A stretch of DNA of 64,000 bases from Asparagopsis taxiformis (lineage: Eukaryota > Rhodophyta > Florideophyceae > Bonnemaisoniales > Bonnemaisoniaceae). The notes beneath the pieces were generated by a model. That model ran no database searches. It was not told where the DNA came from and saw nothing but the letters and a program-made list of their open reading frames with translations. Location of the stretch: assembly GCA_030407315.1 (NCBI GenBank), contig JALQPE010000317.1, positions 124,001 to 188,000 on the forward strand, in the 5' to 3' direction. The translations under genes and the position numbers were made by a program. Of this stretch, positions 9,894 through 20,179 are shown piece by piece. Within the stretch, counting starts at the first letter, position 1. Every line of letters starts with the position of its first letter.

Positions 9894-10573
9894 TTTGATG
9901 CGAGGTGGGGCGACGAGGGTGCGAGTTGCTGTTAGTTGGCGGATGCGAGTGGGATGGGGGATAGAAAGCGACAAGGGTTTGTTTACAGGATTGTTTATGT
10001 AGGTCGGGAAATGTGCGCGAGATGAGGTTATTGGATTGGAGGTCGTTGTGACGGTTGTTTTGGGTGCTATTTGATCGCTGCGAGCGTCATAGCCACAGAA
10101 ATGCCGTTTCGAAGAAAATCTCCGCTCCGTGCCGCTTATTGTCCAATTGGCGCATCGCGATGCGCTTCCCATGGCAGGATCTCTTAAAAATTTCCGATAC
10201 AACCATCCAATATCACCCTGCCACTTGGTCAATGACCAGATTTTTATCATTCATTGAAATTATCCCACACACATTCTACTCACCCTCAAATCGAGCTCCC
10301 ACCCAACCGACGGTTCTCAACACACAACCACCCCATTACTCACTCCCCACGTATCCCTCTCCGACACTACGGCCATCCCAATCGCTCAAGCAAGCCCGAC
10401 CATTTCGCGGGCGCGTCCCAAACCAAAGCACCCCAATAACCAAAATTTCCACGCCATAAAAAAAAACAAATTCCGCACGCGCAATAAATCTTCCAGATCA
10501 TCCTCGCAATGCCACCCGACCGCGCGCGCGAAACACCCCAAACCCCCCGCGATCCCGCGCCCCATCCGCCCCC
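9894..10573. other. Intergenic: LHCR promoter side and TrmB upstream region
   Basis: This is the divergent region between LHCR and the plastid-type TrmB. It contains CCAATTGG (10143-10150) abutting a 16-bp palindrome (next entry). A pyrimidine- and C-rich tract leads into the TrmB start. No gene is seen. Confidence 0.5.
10143..10165. promoter_or_regulatory. Two abutting palindromes upstream of LHCR
   Basis: CCAATTGG (10143-10150) shares its last G with the perfect 16-bp palindrome GCGCATCGCGATGCGC (10150-10165), about 250 nt upstream of the LHCR ATG. This is a plausible dimeric factor site. Function is inference only. Confidence 0.4.
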
Positions 10574-11479
10574 ATGAGACCGAGCACGCAGCCATTCTAC
10601 GCGTCGCACCTCGCCTTCGCCCCCTGCACGTCACTATCGCCGCTTCTGACGCCGCGCCGCGCCAAAATGCGCGCGCCCAGCCGACGCATCCCGCCGCCCA
10701 CCGCCGCGCAGCAGATTCAGCCGCCGCCCGAAACGGGGCAGGGCTCGCTGCAGGCCGGCCAGGTTCGCGTCCGACAGCATCTCAACCCGCTGGCGCGCCG
10801 CTGGTCGCAGCCGGTCAACCTGCCGACCGACTGGTATGCCACGGCGTTCGGCGACGTCACCAGCGCGCTCACAGTCGATATCGGCGTGGCAAAGGGGAGA
10901 TTTCTGCACAAATTGGCGCGTGAAAATCCCTCGCGTAATTTTCTCGGGCTTGAGATCCGTGAGCCGCTCGTGCATCAGGCCAACCGTGCCGCCGCGCATG
11001 ATCGGCTCAGCAACTTGTTCTTTGTGGCGTGTAATGCTAATGTGTCGCTACGTGACGTGCTGGGCGCCGTGCCGTCTGGCGTTCTCCGAGATGTTTATGT
11101 GCAGTTTTGTGACCCGTGGTTTAAGAAGCGCCATGCTAAACGACGTATGGTGAATCCGCCGCTTGTGGATGACATCTTTCAGGCGTTGCGGCTGGCGCAT
11201 GCGCAGGCGTCGGATGGCGATTCTAGATCCGTGTTTGTGCAGAGCGATGTCGTCGAGGTTGCTGTGCAGATGCGCGCGTTTTTTGAGCAGCATGGCGGCT
11301 TTGTTCGGGAGGATAGATTGGGTGTTGTGTGGAATCAGAATGGTTGGTTGGTGGATAATCCAATTGGTCTACCGACGGAACGCGAGATTGCGGTGTTGAA
11401 TAAAGGTGGTCAGGTTTATCGCGCGTTGTATACTCTCAATCATGAATATCAAGACGCGGGAAATGTCTTGCAAACGTAG
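10574..11479 (+). CDS. trmB: tRNA (guanine-N7)-methyltransferase, TrmB-like, probable plastid
   Basis: TrmB methylates G46 of tRNA variable loops. The 301-aa reading has the SAM-binding DIGVAKGRFLHKLA, the LGLEIREPLV acidic strand, and the family signature FCDPWFKKRHAKRRMV, with a C-terminal EREIAVLNKGGQVYRALY block seen in cyanobacterial and plastid members. The N-terminus (about 60 residues, rich in Pro, Ser, Arg and containing AFAPCTSLSP) looks like a transit peptide. A cytosolic METTL1-type paralogue lies in the same window at 24441-25292, and the two are clearly of different origin. Confidence 0.9.
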   Translation: MRPSTQPFYASHLAFAPCTSLSPLLTPRRAKMRAPSRRIPPPTAAQQIQPPPETGQGSLQAGQVRVRQHLNPLARRWSQPVNLPTDWYATAFGDVTSALTVDIGVAKGRFLHKLARENPSRNFLGLEIREPLVHQANRAAAHDRLSNLFFVACNANVSLRDVLGAVPSGVLRDVYVQFCDPWFKKRHAKRRMVNPPLVDDIFQALRLAHAQASDGDSRSVFVQSDVVEVAVQMRAFFEQHGGFVREDRLGVVWNQNGWLVDNPIGLPTEREIAVLNKGGQVYRALYTLNHEYQDAGNVLQT

Positions 11480-12495
11480 GATGCGAGAGGGAACAGTACA
11501 TTCTAAATCTAAAGGCTGTGAGGGAACAATGGTGCAATGCTCATGTAAACCAATCTCGTGGTTTTCTGCTGTAGAAGACAGCAATTGCTGTCTATCGCGA
11601 TGCCATCTAAACATGCCATAGACACGTCCAAGTGTTTTTGACGTATGCATTACATGGAAAAGTTGAAACTAGTTGCTAGAATTGGTTACATGATATAGTG
11701 GACCGTGACACTCGTCACACAATAATATTCCCAATGCGCACTAGTGCACAACGCTGTCATCCTGCATGCTACCACCCAACCGCTCAAACTGTCAGTATCC
11801 CTCAACTATCATTTGCATACTGCGTACCGTCAACTATCTTATCTATCGACAAACTACTTGCTGCTCAATGTCAACAAACGCGTCATATAGAGTCCAAACC
11901 ACAATCCTGCAAAGCACTATCTACACAGATACATTTCACATACGTAGCAGGACATCAGCCGAGAGAATGCTGTAAACGACCATATATGTCATGCGAAGTC
12001 CAACAAAATCAACCAACTTGAGCAGATCAAGCTACACCCATTGTAGTCGAAATCCGCCAACACACTCGTGTCCTCATACAAAGCTCACGAATCATCACTG
12101 CCGCATCTGCATACCGGATGGGCATAAACTGTAACGCCATTGATTAAGCAATTCACAAGACCTTCCTCAGACTCCAAAACGGCTTTTCATACATGTTTAC
12201 ACAAGGCCTTTCAACAACCTCTATTTACGTCCGCCCTCACATCCCCCCAGATGGAGGACGCAAGTTTTCCCAAGCGAATCAAACAGCCCAAAACTATTTC
12301 AAAATAATTCAACCCAAAATACTTACAGAATCTCTTCCTGTAAGTCTTCCACCGCCGCTGCACGGCGTGAGCACTCCCGGCACGACGTCCAGGTCTACAG
12401 TGGACGTGCAAACATTTCAACACCAATCCCTTTACCACCGACCCCATTGCCCTCCGCGCACAGCAGTCCGTTGGTGTCATCTGCGATTTCTCAAA
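11480..12495. other. 1-kb intergenic region upstream of eL39
   Basis: AT-richer than its surroundings, with scattered CAACTATC-like repeats near 11800-11850. I see no open reading frame with protein-like composition and no RNA gene. It probably includes the eL39 promoter and 5' leader. Confidence 0.4.
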
Positions 12496-12777
12496 ATGGT
12501 ACGCGTTTCCATCCACTTCTATTCCGCCGCAGCGCGGAGGCGCAGATCCCGCGGGTGTTGATGTGCCCTGATTGCGATAACGATCTAACATTTTGTGGTG
12601 TACCTGTAATTCGACGCGATGTAGCCGGCACACAAGTCGTTCCTGATCAAGAAGAAGCTCGCACGCAAGGCGAGACAAAGCCGTCAGATTCCGAATTGGT
12701 TTAGAATGAAGACGGACAACAAGATTCGTTACAATAGCAAGCGTCGTCATTGGCGCCGCACCAAGCTCGGCTTCTAA
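12496..12777 (+). CDS. RPL39: 60S ribosomal protein eL39, with a first coding exon of only the start codon
   Basis: eL39 lines the polypeptide exit tunnel of the large subunit. Exon 1 contributes only ATG (12496-12498). A 126-nt intron (12499-12624, GTACGC...TAG) follows, and exon 2 (12625-12777) gives [15 protein letters not shown] through the hallmark C-terminus [11 protein letters not shown]. The total is 51 aa, exactly the normal eL39 length, and the sequence is recognisable throughout. An intron directly after the ATG is known in this gene in several eukaryotes. Confidence 0.95.
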
Positions 12778-13097
12778 ATGCTTTGCTTTTCTGCTGTACG
12801 ATGCGCAGATGTTGTCTGTGTGTAGACTGATCGGTTGTTCATGTGCACAGTTGCTTCGGTTTGGCAATCACGTAGCGTATCTTGCGTTTGTTGGTGGAGA
12901 GTTTTGTGTAAAGATGCTCGAATTGACCATGTCCAATTGTATGGTTATTGACTACCAGTGCATGTTGCGTTGTGCGTGTTGTTGGTGGTATCAAAGACAA
13001 AGCTGTTGTGCAGGGAACTTCTATGGGGAATCGATCCAATTTATCGCGACAAACGAAGCGTATTTGTAGAACGGGCAAATTTAGATGACCGATTGTA
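12778..13097. other. Convergent intergenic region eL39/SANT gene
   Basis: Shared 3' flank of two convergent genes; nothing else seen. Confidence 0.5.
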
Positions 13098-14547
13098 TCA
13101 GCTCGGAAGTGGAAAACGAGTGTAGCGGCGTCGTTCAGCTTCACGAGCACGTCTATTAAACGACATTTTTGCCATATCATCGTTCTTCCCCGGCATACTC
13201 TGCTTCTTGAACGGCAATTTCTCATCGCCCGATGCCGCACTACGCCTGTCCAAATCCTCATCCCTATCTTCATCTCTATCCTCCTCCGATTCCTCGCCGC
13301 TGTCATCGTCCAGCTTGCCATCAAGATCACGCTCCATGCTCTCCTCACTGAGCTCCCGTTCTTTCCGTGGAGCAAGCTGTCTGTCACGCTCGGCACTCTT
13401 GTCAGCAGTATTGGCGGTCTTCCACCCATCCTCCTTGGCGAAACTCTTCTCCGACGAATCCTTTTCCTCCTTTTCATCACTTTTAGTATCTGCAGAATGC
13501 TTCTTCGACAGCGGAACCGCCATGGGCATTGAAACAGCTCTCATACCATTGGGGCGCACAAACTTGTTTTCATTCTTCTTCATATCCTCCTTTGGCACCA
13601 CGGTTGCATTCTTTATCGCGCCCAACTTGGACAAGGTACCATCCTCATCCAACACGGTCCAACCCTTTGGTTCTTTTTCATTATAAGCGATCCTGCCGAC
13701 AACGAGCATATTTCTAAAATGCCCCTTGCACTGGACCCAATTACGGGAGCCATCCAGCGCCTTGACGATCTCGCGCAGCAGCGCCGACTCGTCACAAGTG
13801 GAATGCTTGAGAATAGTATTAAAAAAGACGATATTCTCCGCCTCTGTCCAATTGACGCGGACGCGCTTTCCGGTGCGGGGGCCCTTTTGTGCGGGGGCCC
13901 TCTTCAAATAGCCGTTCTCTGTGCGGGGGTATGCGGCGGCCGGGAGGTCGGCATCCTTGGGGTAGGGATGCTCTGTGGACAGGGCGGGCATTCTATCGGG
14001 GTCCGGAGGGGACATTGGGGACGAACGACGGCGTTTACGGGCGCGCAGAACGTCATCGGACATGACCATGTCGTCGCGACGGTCGTGCGGCACATAGTGC
14101 GGGTCTGGACCGTAGCGAATGAGGTCGGAATGGTGGTAATACACGGGCATTCTTCGTGCGGGTGCATGATCATATTTGAAACGATACTCGGGATATTTGT
14201 GGTGGTAGGGCGCGTATTTATCCATCGATGGCAACGATGTGTCGGGATCTACGGCACGCGGGTCGTGCGACTGCTCGGCGTCCACGGATTGACGCTGGGC
14301 AAAGTCGGGCTGGCGCGGCGGGGAGGTGTCGGATTCCAGGGCGCGCGCGGCGTCTTCTGAACAGCGGGTGATCACGTCTCCGATCTGGCAGCGGCGGAGG
14401 ACATTGTGTGTGGGCGGTTAGTTGGTGAGGAGAGGCGGGTGCGGCGGTGTACTGTAGCGAGGAGTGGCGTACCTTGGAGATGTGGAAACCGATTTCGCGC
14501 AGTGCGGAGAGCCAGATGGCGTTGGTTTGGCGCTTGTTGGTGGACAT
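13098..14547 (-). CDS. SANT/Myb-like domain nuclear protein, two exons
   Basis: A 453-aa protein from exons 14547-14473 and 14384-13098, joined across an 88-nt GTACGC...CAG intron, so the N-terminus reads MSTNKRQTNAIWLSALREIG. It has one SANT/Myb-like helix-turn-helix (about residues 200-260: KRVRVNWTEAENIVFFNTIL ... WVQCKGHFRNMLV) with the third-helix Trp present. Flanks are low-complexity, Pro/Tyr/His-rich before and Lys/Asp/Glu-rich after, with possible nuclear localisation signals (RARKRRR). I infer a chromatin or transcription role; no specific family is recognised. Confidence 0.75.
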
Positions 14548-15003
14548 GGCGGATAGATGGATGTTGGGGACGGGCGGCGAGTTAGCTCAAGCTGGTTGCG
14601 GAGCGGTATTTAACTAGATAATAGGCAGCTGTATTTGGCGGTGGAATTAGGAGAACGTGGCGGCTTGTAGCGGATAAGCGCGACAGTTGACGCTATAGCG
14701 TTCTAACACACAATTCATTAACGGGGTTGAGTAGTTGTCATCTGTCAGAGCGCAGCGGTAGACAGCCAGTGAAATGACAAGAATCATAAATTGACACAAT
14801 GTTAAATACGGGCAGAGCACAGTGTCGATTATAAGGGTGGGTGAAAAAAAACAGTCAGTTTTCGGCACGCGCAATCAACATGATGACGCGCGCTCAAAAC
14901 GCCTAATTTGAGGGACAGCGGCGCCAATTTATATATACTTAGCCACGTGCTGTTTAACTGCACTGCATCCAAATTACGCCTACACTTATATGCAATGTCA
15001 CTC
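14548..15003. other. Intergenic region upstream of the SANT gene
   Basis: Holds the SANT gene promoter side. A GGCGCCAATTTATATATAC stretch at about 14919-14940 combines a GGCGCC palindrome, CCAAT and a TATA-like run, but it points away from any gene I can assign nearby. No coding signal. Confidence 0.4.
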
Positions 15004-16470
15004 CTACAGTGCATAGTTGAAAAACGAAAATTCCTTCAAACACTGCAACGCATTCGGCCGCATGCGCGGGTTGGGGCACAACAACTTGAGCACCAGCTCG
15101 ACCGCCGCCTCCGACACCACCGTCTTCCCCATCGTGTCCTCGTTGAATAGAAACTCTCTCCGACTCGGCGATCGCTTTTTGCAAAACGCCAGAATGGACG
15201 ACGACACCGAGATGTCCTGCGCGTTGCGCTTGTGAAACGGCAACTTGCCAATCAATAGAAAGTACAGCACGCATCCGAGCTGCCACATGTCTGTCTTCGA
15301 CGCGTACCGATGAGCTTTGGATGTCAGTTGTTCCGGCGACGCGCACGCCAACGACGCCACCCGTCCGCGCTCTGCAAACACCCCACAATTCTGCGGCACC
15401 CGTCCATTCGACGCGTCGATCGGCCGCGCCGTGCCGAAATCAATGATCTTCGGCTCCAGTGCATGCGCGTTGGCAAACATAATATTATCCGGATTGATGT
15501 CCCAATGCACGATTCCACACGCGTGCATGTACCCGATCGCCTTGACGATGGGCGAAAACACCGCGCGTACATCGCGTTCATGCAGTTCGACATTGGCCGC
15601 CAAGTACTGTCGCAACGAAGCGCCCTTGCATTCCTCCATCACAATATGCACTTCGTTCACCGCTTCAAACAGGTCCAACACGCGTACAATTCCGAAATGG
15701 TTGAGACGCGCCTTGGCGACCAACACCTCGCTCGCCACCGTCACGCTGCCGCTACTACTGCGCGACACCGTCTTGACCGCCACCGACGTCGTCTCGCCCG
15801 CCAGTCCGTCATGCAGTGGCAACGGCGGCTGATTCAGGCCCTTGAGCGACATTTGTCGTAAAATACGTTTATCCATCCGCGACGACGGCACCGCCGGGTC
15901 CGACATTTGGTCCGAGTAGGCCGCGTGGTCCGGGTCCAGATCGACCGAGTTGCGATTGCCGTTGCCGCGTCGTTTGAAGATGTTGCGCGGCGCCGTGCGT
16001 TGCTCCGATGTTTGTAGCGAATATTCCGACGCGGTAGTGGCGCTGTCAGTGCTGTCCTCGCGGTACGGCATTTCCGGATAGGCGCGTCGCACAACACCGT
16101 GCACGCCAGATCCGAGAAAGCTGTTGGTTGCGAGTCGATAGAAGCGCTGCAACGAGGCGGCGGCGCTGTTCTGCAACGCCAAGCGCCATTTGGAGTACTG
16201 AAACGGCGAGTCGGCAAAGATGCGCACCGACAGTCCCGAGCCGGGTGCGGGGATCAAGTCGATGACCTTGGCTGATGCATGGGTGGCTACGCGACAGTCG
16301 ACGAGGTGGAGCACCGGTGTGGAATCGACCAGTAGCACGTGGTCGTCGGTGAGCACGACGTAGCGCCGTTTGGATAGAGTGAGAAAGGCGCGTCGACGCA
16401 CGACGAGCCATGCTGAGAGAACTGCTGCGCCGTTTCCGGGCGTTTCTGCGACGCTTATCGATTGTGCCAT
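15004..16470 (-). CDS. Serine/threonine-type protein kinase with an N-terminal PH-like domain
   Basis: From the ATG at 16470 the protein is 488 aa. Residues about 18-105 resemble a pleckstrin-homology fold (WLVVRRRAFLTLSKRRYVVL ... ending KWRLAL). The kinase domain has a Gly-rich loop LGSGVHGVV (119-127), the ATP-anchoring VAVK lysine (233), HWDINPDN catalytic loop (322-329), DFG (344-346) and ASPEQL in place of APE. Two oddities stand out: about 100 low-complexity residues sit between the Gly loop and VAVK, and the HRD arginine is Trp. Catalytic Asp and the DFG Asp are kept, so it may be active. PH-plus-kinase order resembles AKT/PDK-type designs, but no orthology is claimed. An upstream ATG at 16641 is also in frame. 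Confidence 0.82.
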   Translation of the reverse strand: MAQSISVAETPGNGAAVLSAWLVVRRRAFLTLSKRRYVVLTDDHVLLVDSTPVLHLVDCRVATHASAKVIDLIPAPGSGLSVRIFADSPFQYSKWRLALQNSAAASLQRFYRLATNSFLGSGVHGVVRRAYPEMPYREDSTDSATTASEYSLQTSEQRTAPRNIFKRRGNGNRNSVDLDPDHAAYSDQMSDPAVPSSRMDKRILRQMSLKGLNQPPLPLHDGLAGETTSVAVKTVSRSSSGSVTVASEVLVAKARLNHFGIVRVLDLFEAVNEVHIVMEECKGASLRQYLAANVELHERDVRAVFSPIVKAIGYMHACGIVHWDINPDNIMFANAHALEPKIIDFGTARPIDASNGRVPQNCGVFAERGRVASLACASPEQLTSKAHRYASKTDMWQLGCVLYFLLIGKLPFHKRNAQDISVSSSILAFCKKRSPSRREFLFNEDTMGKTVVSEAAVELVLKLLCPNPRMRPNALQCLKEFSFFNYAL

Positions 16471-16765
16471 TTGGTAGAGCGGATCAGCGAGGAGGGTTTG
16501 GCTGGACTGGACTGACTGGGTGGATGATGCAGATGGATGTGTGCTGGGCACTGGACGCGGTGGGAGACGTAGAAGAGTGCGCGGAATTGTAGCAAATTTG
16601 ACGATTTCACAAGCGGATTTGCAGGGGTAAATTGTACACATGACGCTGTAAACTCCTGTTTAGGGCTAACAGAAACGAGTTTAATTTGCGCGCCATGGTG
16701 CGGTGTCCAACTCTTACGTGTATCTATGTTATCATTCGCGCATCGGCCAACCACGTCCCAACGTC

Positions 16766-17920
16766 TTACACAAACTCCCGCCTAATGTTGGCAATGTCCT
16801 CATCCACCAGTTTTCCCAGCACGCCATACAGCTCTCGATACTCGCTCTCCGCTCGTTCAAACGCCGTCACAAAGCCACGATGTCGTTCCACAAACCTGTT
16901 CACCCAACCCTGAATCACGAATCGCCCGACATCATGCCACACGCCACGCATCCACTCCATGGGATTGCGCGCGCCCTGCGCGATTAAAACCACCATCTCC
17001 CGACCCAATCTCCCCTCCCTCAGCGACTTGATCATTCGTTCGACACGCGCCTCAACACTGCCCACCTCCAGCATCGTCATCCTCTCCGACTCCTCCTTGA
17101 GCAGTCGCACCACCCGCATCGTCATTCGATCCACGCGTTTGTGCAGGTCGCGCAACGATTGTCCACAATGCACATGTTGTGCAATCATCGGTCGTTTCAT
17201 TGCTTCGACCCGTTCCACTAATCGTACAACCTCGATTTTCTGCGCCTTGCGTGCCTGTATCCACGCGTCACCCGTTCCCCCCGCGTACAACTCGCGCTCC
17301 GACGTCGCCAAATACAGTCGTATAAAGTTTTCAAACAATTTAAACCATTCGAACAACGCACGTACATCCGCTTCGTTGACGTCGAATTTGCGGCTCTCCA
17401 TCGACGATATCATGCAATGCAGGTCGCGCAGTTCGCTCAAAATTGCACGATGCACCATTCCGAGCCCATGACTATTCTCCCTACCGATCACGTCCGATTC
17501 CAACACCGGCATTTGCACGATACGCCCGTCGATGTGCTCCTGACGTCGTCGGATTTCGTCCGCGCTGCGCGATAGTCTTACACCGTCACCGTTGACGTTC
17601 ATTGTTCCCGGTATGCGCTCTTTGAGTAGCCGCGATGACTTTTCTGGCGCTACGCTGTTGAGAAATGATAGTACGCATTTTTCAAAGTCGACATCGCTTT
17701 GCTGTATTGTAGTTTGTTCCGTTGCTTTGGAAGAGTCGCTCCACGTTAGATTGCTCACTAGTTTAGACAGCCCGATGGAAAAGTCTTTACGCGGTACGGG
17801 ACGTGCCAACGGCACACCATTCTTGTCCGTGAAGTAGACGCTTTCCAGAGATTGAGTATCGGCCGACTTGTCGGTTGCTCGCGTAAATGTCGCGCCATTT
17901 CGACGTCCAGACGAGTACAT
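16766..17920 (-). CDS. Unrecognised alpha-helical protein, 384 aa
   Basis: A single-exon reading with balanced, protein-like composition. The first about 140 residues are polar and Ser-rich. The rest is strongly helical and rich in Arg, Glu, Met and Val (for example RVDRMTMRVVRLLKEESERM), with regular heptads suggesting helical bundles or coiled coil. An MVHRAILSELRDLH stretch faintly recalls a hemerythrin-like helix, but the other metal-binding histidines are absent. No signal peptide. It lies between the PH-kinase and the FIST gene, all on the same strand but well separated. Confidence 0.65.
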   Translation of the reverse strand: MYSSGRRNGATFTRATDKSADTQSLESVYFTDKNGVPLARPVPRKDFSIGLSKLVSNLTWSDSSKATEQTTIQQSDVDFEKCVLSFLNSVAPEKSSRLLKERIPGTMNVNGDGVRLSRSADEIRRRQEHIDGRIVQMPVLESDVIGRENSHGLGMVHRAILSELRDLHCMISSMESRKFDVNEADVRALFEWFKLFENFIRLYLATSERELYAGGTGDAWIQARKAQKIEVVRLVERVEAMKRPMIAQHVHCGQSLRDLHKRVDRMTMRVVRLLKEESERMTMLEVGSVEARVERMIKSLREGRLGREMVVLIAQGARNPMEWMRGVWHDVGRFVIQGWVNRFVERHRGFVTAFERAESEYRELYGVLGKLVDEDIANIRREFV

Positions 17921-18592
17921 TTTATGAAATGGCAGACGTACTCAATGACACGACTAGGTAGCTGGTTGTTGTTTCTTCTGGTCTGTTGCTCTAGTTATAA
18001 TAATAGGCGGCGGAAGTGTTCGCAGGGCGTTGGAACGGCAGTGTAAAGGGCGTGGCATCGAGGATGGTTGGCGTAGTGTGACTGACGATTTTGGTTCATT
18101 CTTGCAGCGCTGGTGGTAACATTTAGAAACGGTCAACGCAAGATATTGAAGCTCTCGTTGCCACAAAACATTTCTTGTCGTAAGTATCAGCGCCGAGCGG
18201 GAAAATTTTACTTTGAATCTGTAGTTCTCAGTCGGCTGCACATTGGACGTGTTGTACAACTGTAGTGTCACAACTCGGTGCGCACATTTGGAGTAACTTG
18301 TTGAGCTGCATTTCGCCTGCAAGTAATCGACCAACAACCGCGTCAGCAATCCGGTCTATATATTTCTACCGCGCACATGAGCAAGGTTGTGGTATTTATA
18401 GAGAAGTTTAAGACTCTACTGCGCCGTTGGTATATGGTTGTCCAGGAATTGGATTTTGCGTAGCGGTAACGGCTGTTCTGCAAATAGCACCGCAACAATT
18501 TCGTGACCAACCATTTTATCATACTGCGATGGACCAAACTTCCGCCAACGCCGTGTTTGCGTGTCTGCAGCCCGGCGCCAAAGTAACAACCT
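17921..18592. other. Intergenic region
   Basis: 670 nt between the orphan helical gene and the 3' end of the FIST gene. No coding or RNA feature I can support. Confidence 0.45.
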
Positions 18593-20179
18593 TCACTCCT
18601 GCTCCGGGTCGTCAAGATCCGCAGCAGAAGTGGACGGACTATCGATAGGTTCGCTCGGCGTCATACCGCTCTTTCTGCGCACGAGAGCGATTAGATTGGT
18701 AGCGTTGTGTACCACACTAGGACCTGCACGTCCCTCTGGACCCGACCGACTAGGTCCGATTTGTGCACTGCCAAAAAAGCCTGTGACTGGAACGCCGGCA
18801 GCAAAACTAGTTAGATTACGCGTTTCTACAGCCGGTTCCTTGAATAGTTTCTTCCCTCTCGCCGCATCTACAAACACCATGGCGCCGAACGGCGGGTTAC
18901 TGTACCCGACAAGACTGTTCGCCAGTTCCACACGTTTGTACTTTTGCATGGTAGCATCCAGTATATCTCGTGCCGAATCACGCTCCTTGATGAAGAATCG
19001 TACACGCTGACCGGGACGCAGTCGTTGACCGAGCGCGATTCCACCCCCTTCCATGTCGACCCCCAACACTGTTCTTATCAAATAGTCAGCTGCATCCGAG
19101 CTATCTGTGAACTGGTTGAACGGTATACCTATGTGCAGATTGTCCTGAATGAGTAGACGTTCTTGAGGCGTTGCGTACGATAAGACCGATTTCAAATGGC
19201 CAACTGCTGAGAGAGATGTTGACGGGCGCCCTGCTAGTTCCAGCTCCAACAGCGTATTGTCTAATACCTTGCGAACCTCCAGAAGCGGACCTATTGGACG
19301 ACAGCCCGGCGAAACGAGGCAGTCAAGTTCTACATCACCTGTCAGAGAAATTCCAACTAGGCCTGTGTCGCGCAGCGAGGTTGAATCTGCGGAAAGGATG
19401 TCTCGTGGCAGGGTGCAATACAGATGGCCGGTGGCGGATGCAGCGCCTGTAGATGCTAGTGCGCCGACAACAGATGAAGCGGGATAAGCATATTCCAATC
19501 CGGAAAGGAAACGCTCCAGGTCTCCACGCGTAGCAAACGTCGGATCGGACAAAATAATAAATGCGGGCGGCGATGCATCCGGCGCCGGACGCCCCACAAG
19601 AGAGCGCCACGCCGATTGAGAGGCATCTAGACTCGGCAAATCGTCCGGCATGACATGAAAAGTGTGCACATTTATAGCCGGTAATCGAGCAAGTGTGACG
19701 GAAATGGCTGCCGAATCTTCAATTTCAAACACGGCGCCATCGGGGCCTGTGCCGATGACTCCGTCGCTCGTGCATCCCAGCACGGCGGAGAGAGCGGGCA
19801 CAAGGGCGCGAAGCTTGGGAACGACGAGATCGAGGGTATCACGACCGGAGGGGCCGATTTTAGAAACGGAATAACGCACCGATACGTAGACAATTGCCAG
19901 TGTTGGCGGGCCGCCCGGAGAGAGATTTGCAAGAGCGCGCGATGTCGCATCGGTGAGAGCGGTGCTGAGGGAGGGCGAAGTCGATGCGGCGGTTGAGAAA
20001 CTTAGAGCGGTGTCTGGCGGGCGTTTGGAGTCAGCGCACATGCGAATTGGGATTGGTGGCCTGCGACGCGCGGCACGTGTTAATTGACGGGGACGGCGAC
20101 ATTGGGTGTGGAGTCGGGAGGTTTGTACGGATTGGAGCGGGAGAGGAGTTGGGAGAAAAGTTGTGTGTGGCGGCGGCAT
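18593..20179 (-). CDS. FIST-domain protein (FIST_N and FIST_C), probable plastid
   Basis: FIST domains are predicted sensory ligand-binding modules (small molecules such as amino acids) found in bacteria, cyanobacteria and plants. Here a 528-aa protein has a Pro/Arg-rich leader (MPPPHTTFLPTPLPL...) that may be a transit peptide. FIST_N follows (LAIVYVSVRYS, VLGCTSDGVIG, FIILSDPTF, VVGALAS) and then FIST_C (LRPGQRVRFFIKERDSARDI, FGAMVFVDAARGKKL, VTGFFGSAQIGP). The C-terminal tail is acidic and Ser-rich. There is no attached kinase or cyclase domain, so it is a stand-alone version like those in cyanobacteria and plastid lineages. Confidence 0.82.
   Translation of the reverse strand: MPPPHTTFLPTPLPLQSVQTSRLHTQCRRPRQLTRAARRRPPIPIRMCADSKRPPDTALSFSTAASTSPSLSTALTDATSRALANLSPGGPPTLAIVYVSVRYSVSKIGPSGRDTLDLVVPKLRALVPALSAVLGCTSDGVIGTGPDGAVFEIEDSAAISVTLARLPAINVHTFHVMPDDLPSLDASQSAWRSLVGRPAPDASPPAFIILSDPTFATRGDLERFLSGLEYAYPASSVVGALASTGAASATGHLYCTLPRDILSADSTSLRDTGLVGISLTGDVELDCLVSPGCRPIGPLLEVRKVLDNTLLELELAGRPSTSLSAVGHLKSVLSYATPQERLLIQDNLHIGIPFNQFTDSSDAADYLIRTVLGVDMEGGGIALGQRLRPGQRVRFFIKERDSARDILDATMQKYKRVELANSLVGYSNPPFGAMVFVDAARGKKLFKEPAVETRNLTSFAAGVPVTGFFGSAQIGPSRSGPEGRAGPSVVHNATNLIALVRRKSGMTPSEPIDSPSTSAADLDDPEQE

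Noticed and set aside
9165..9935. 256-aa plus-strand reading across LHCR
   Set aside because: Antisense shadow of the LHCR exons, with introns in between.
12211..12867. A 218-aa reading on the minus strand over eL39
   Set aside because: It is antisense to the well-supported eL39 gene and has no coherent composition.
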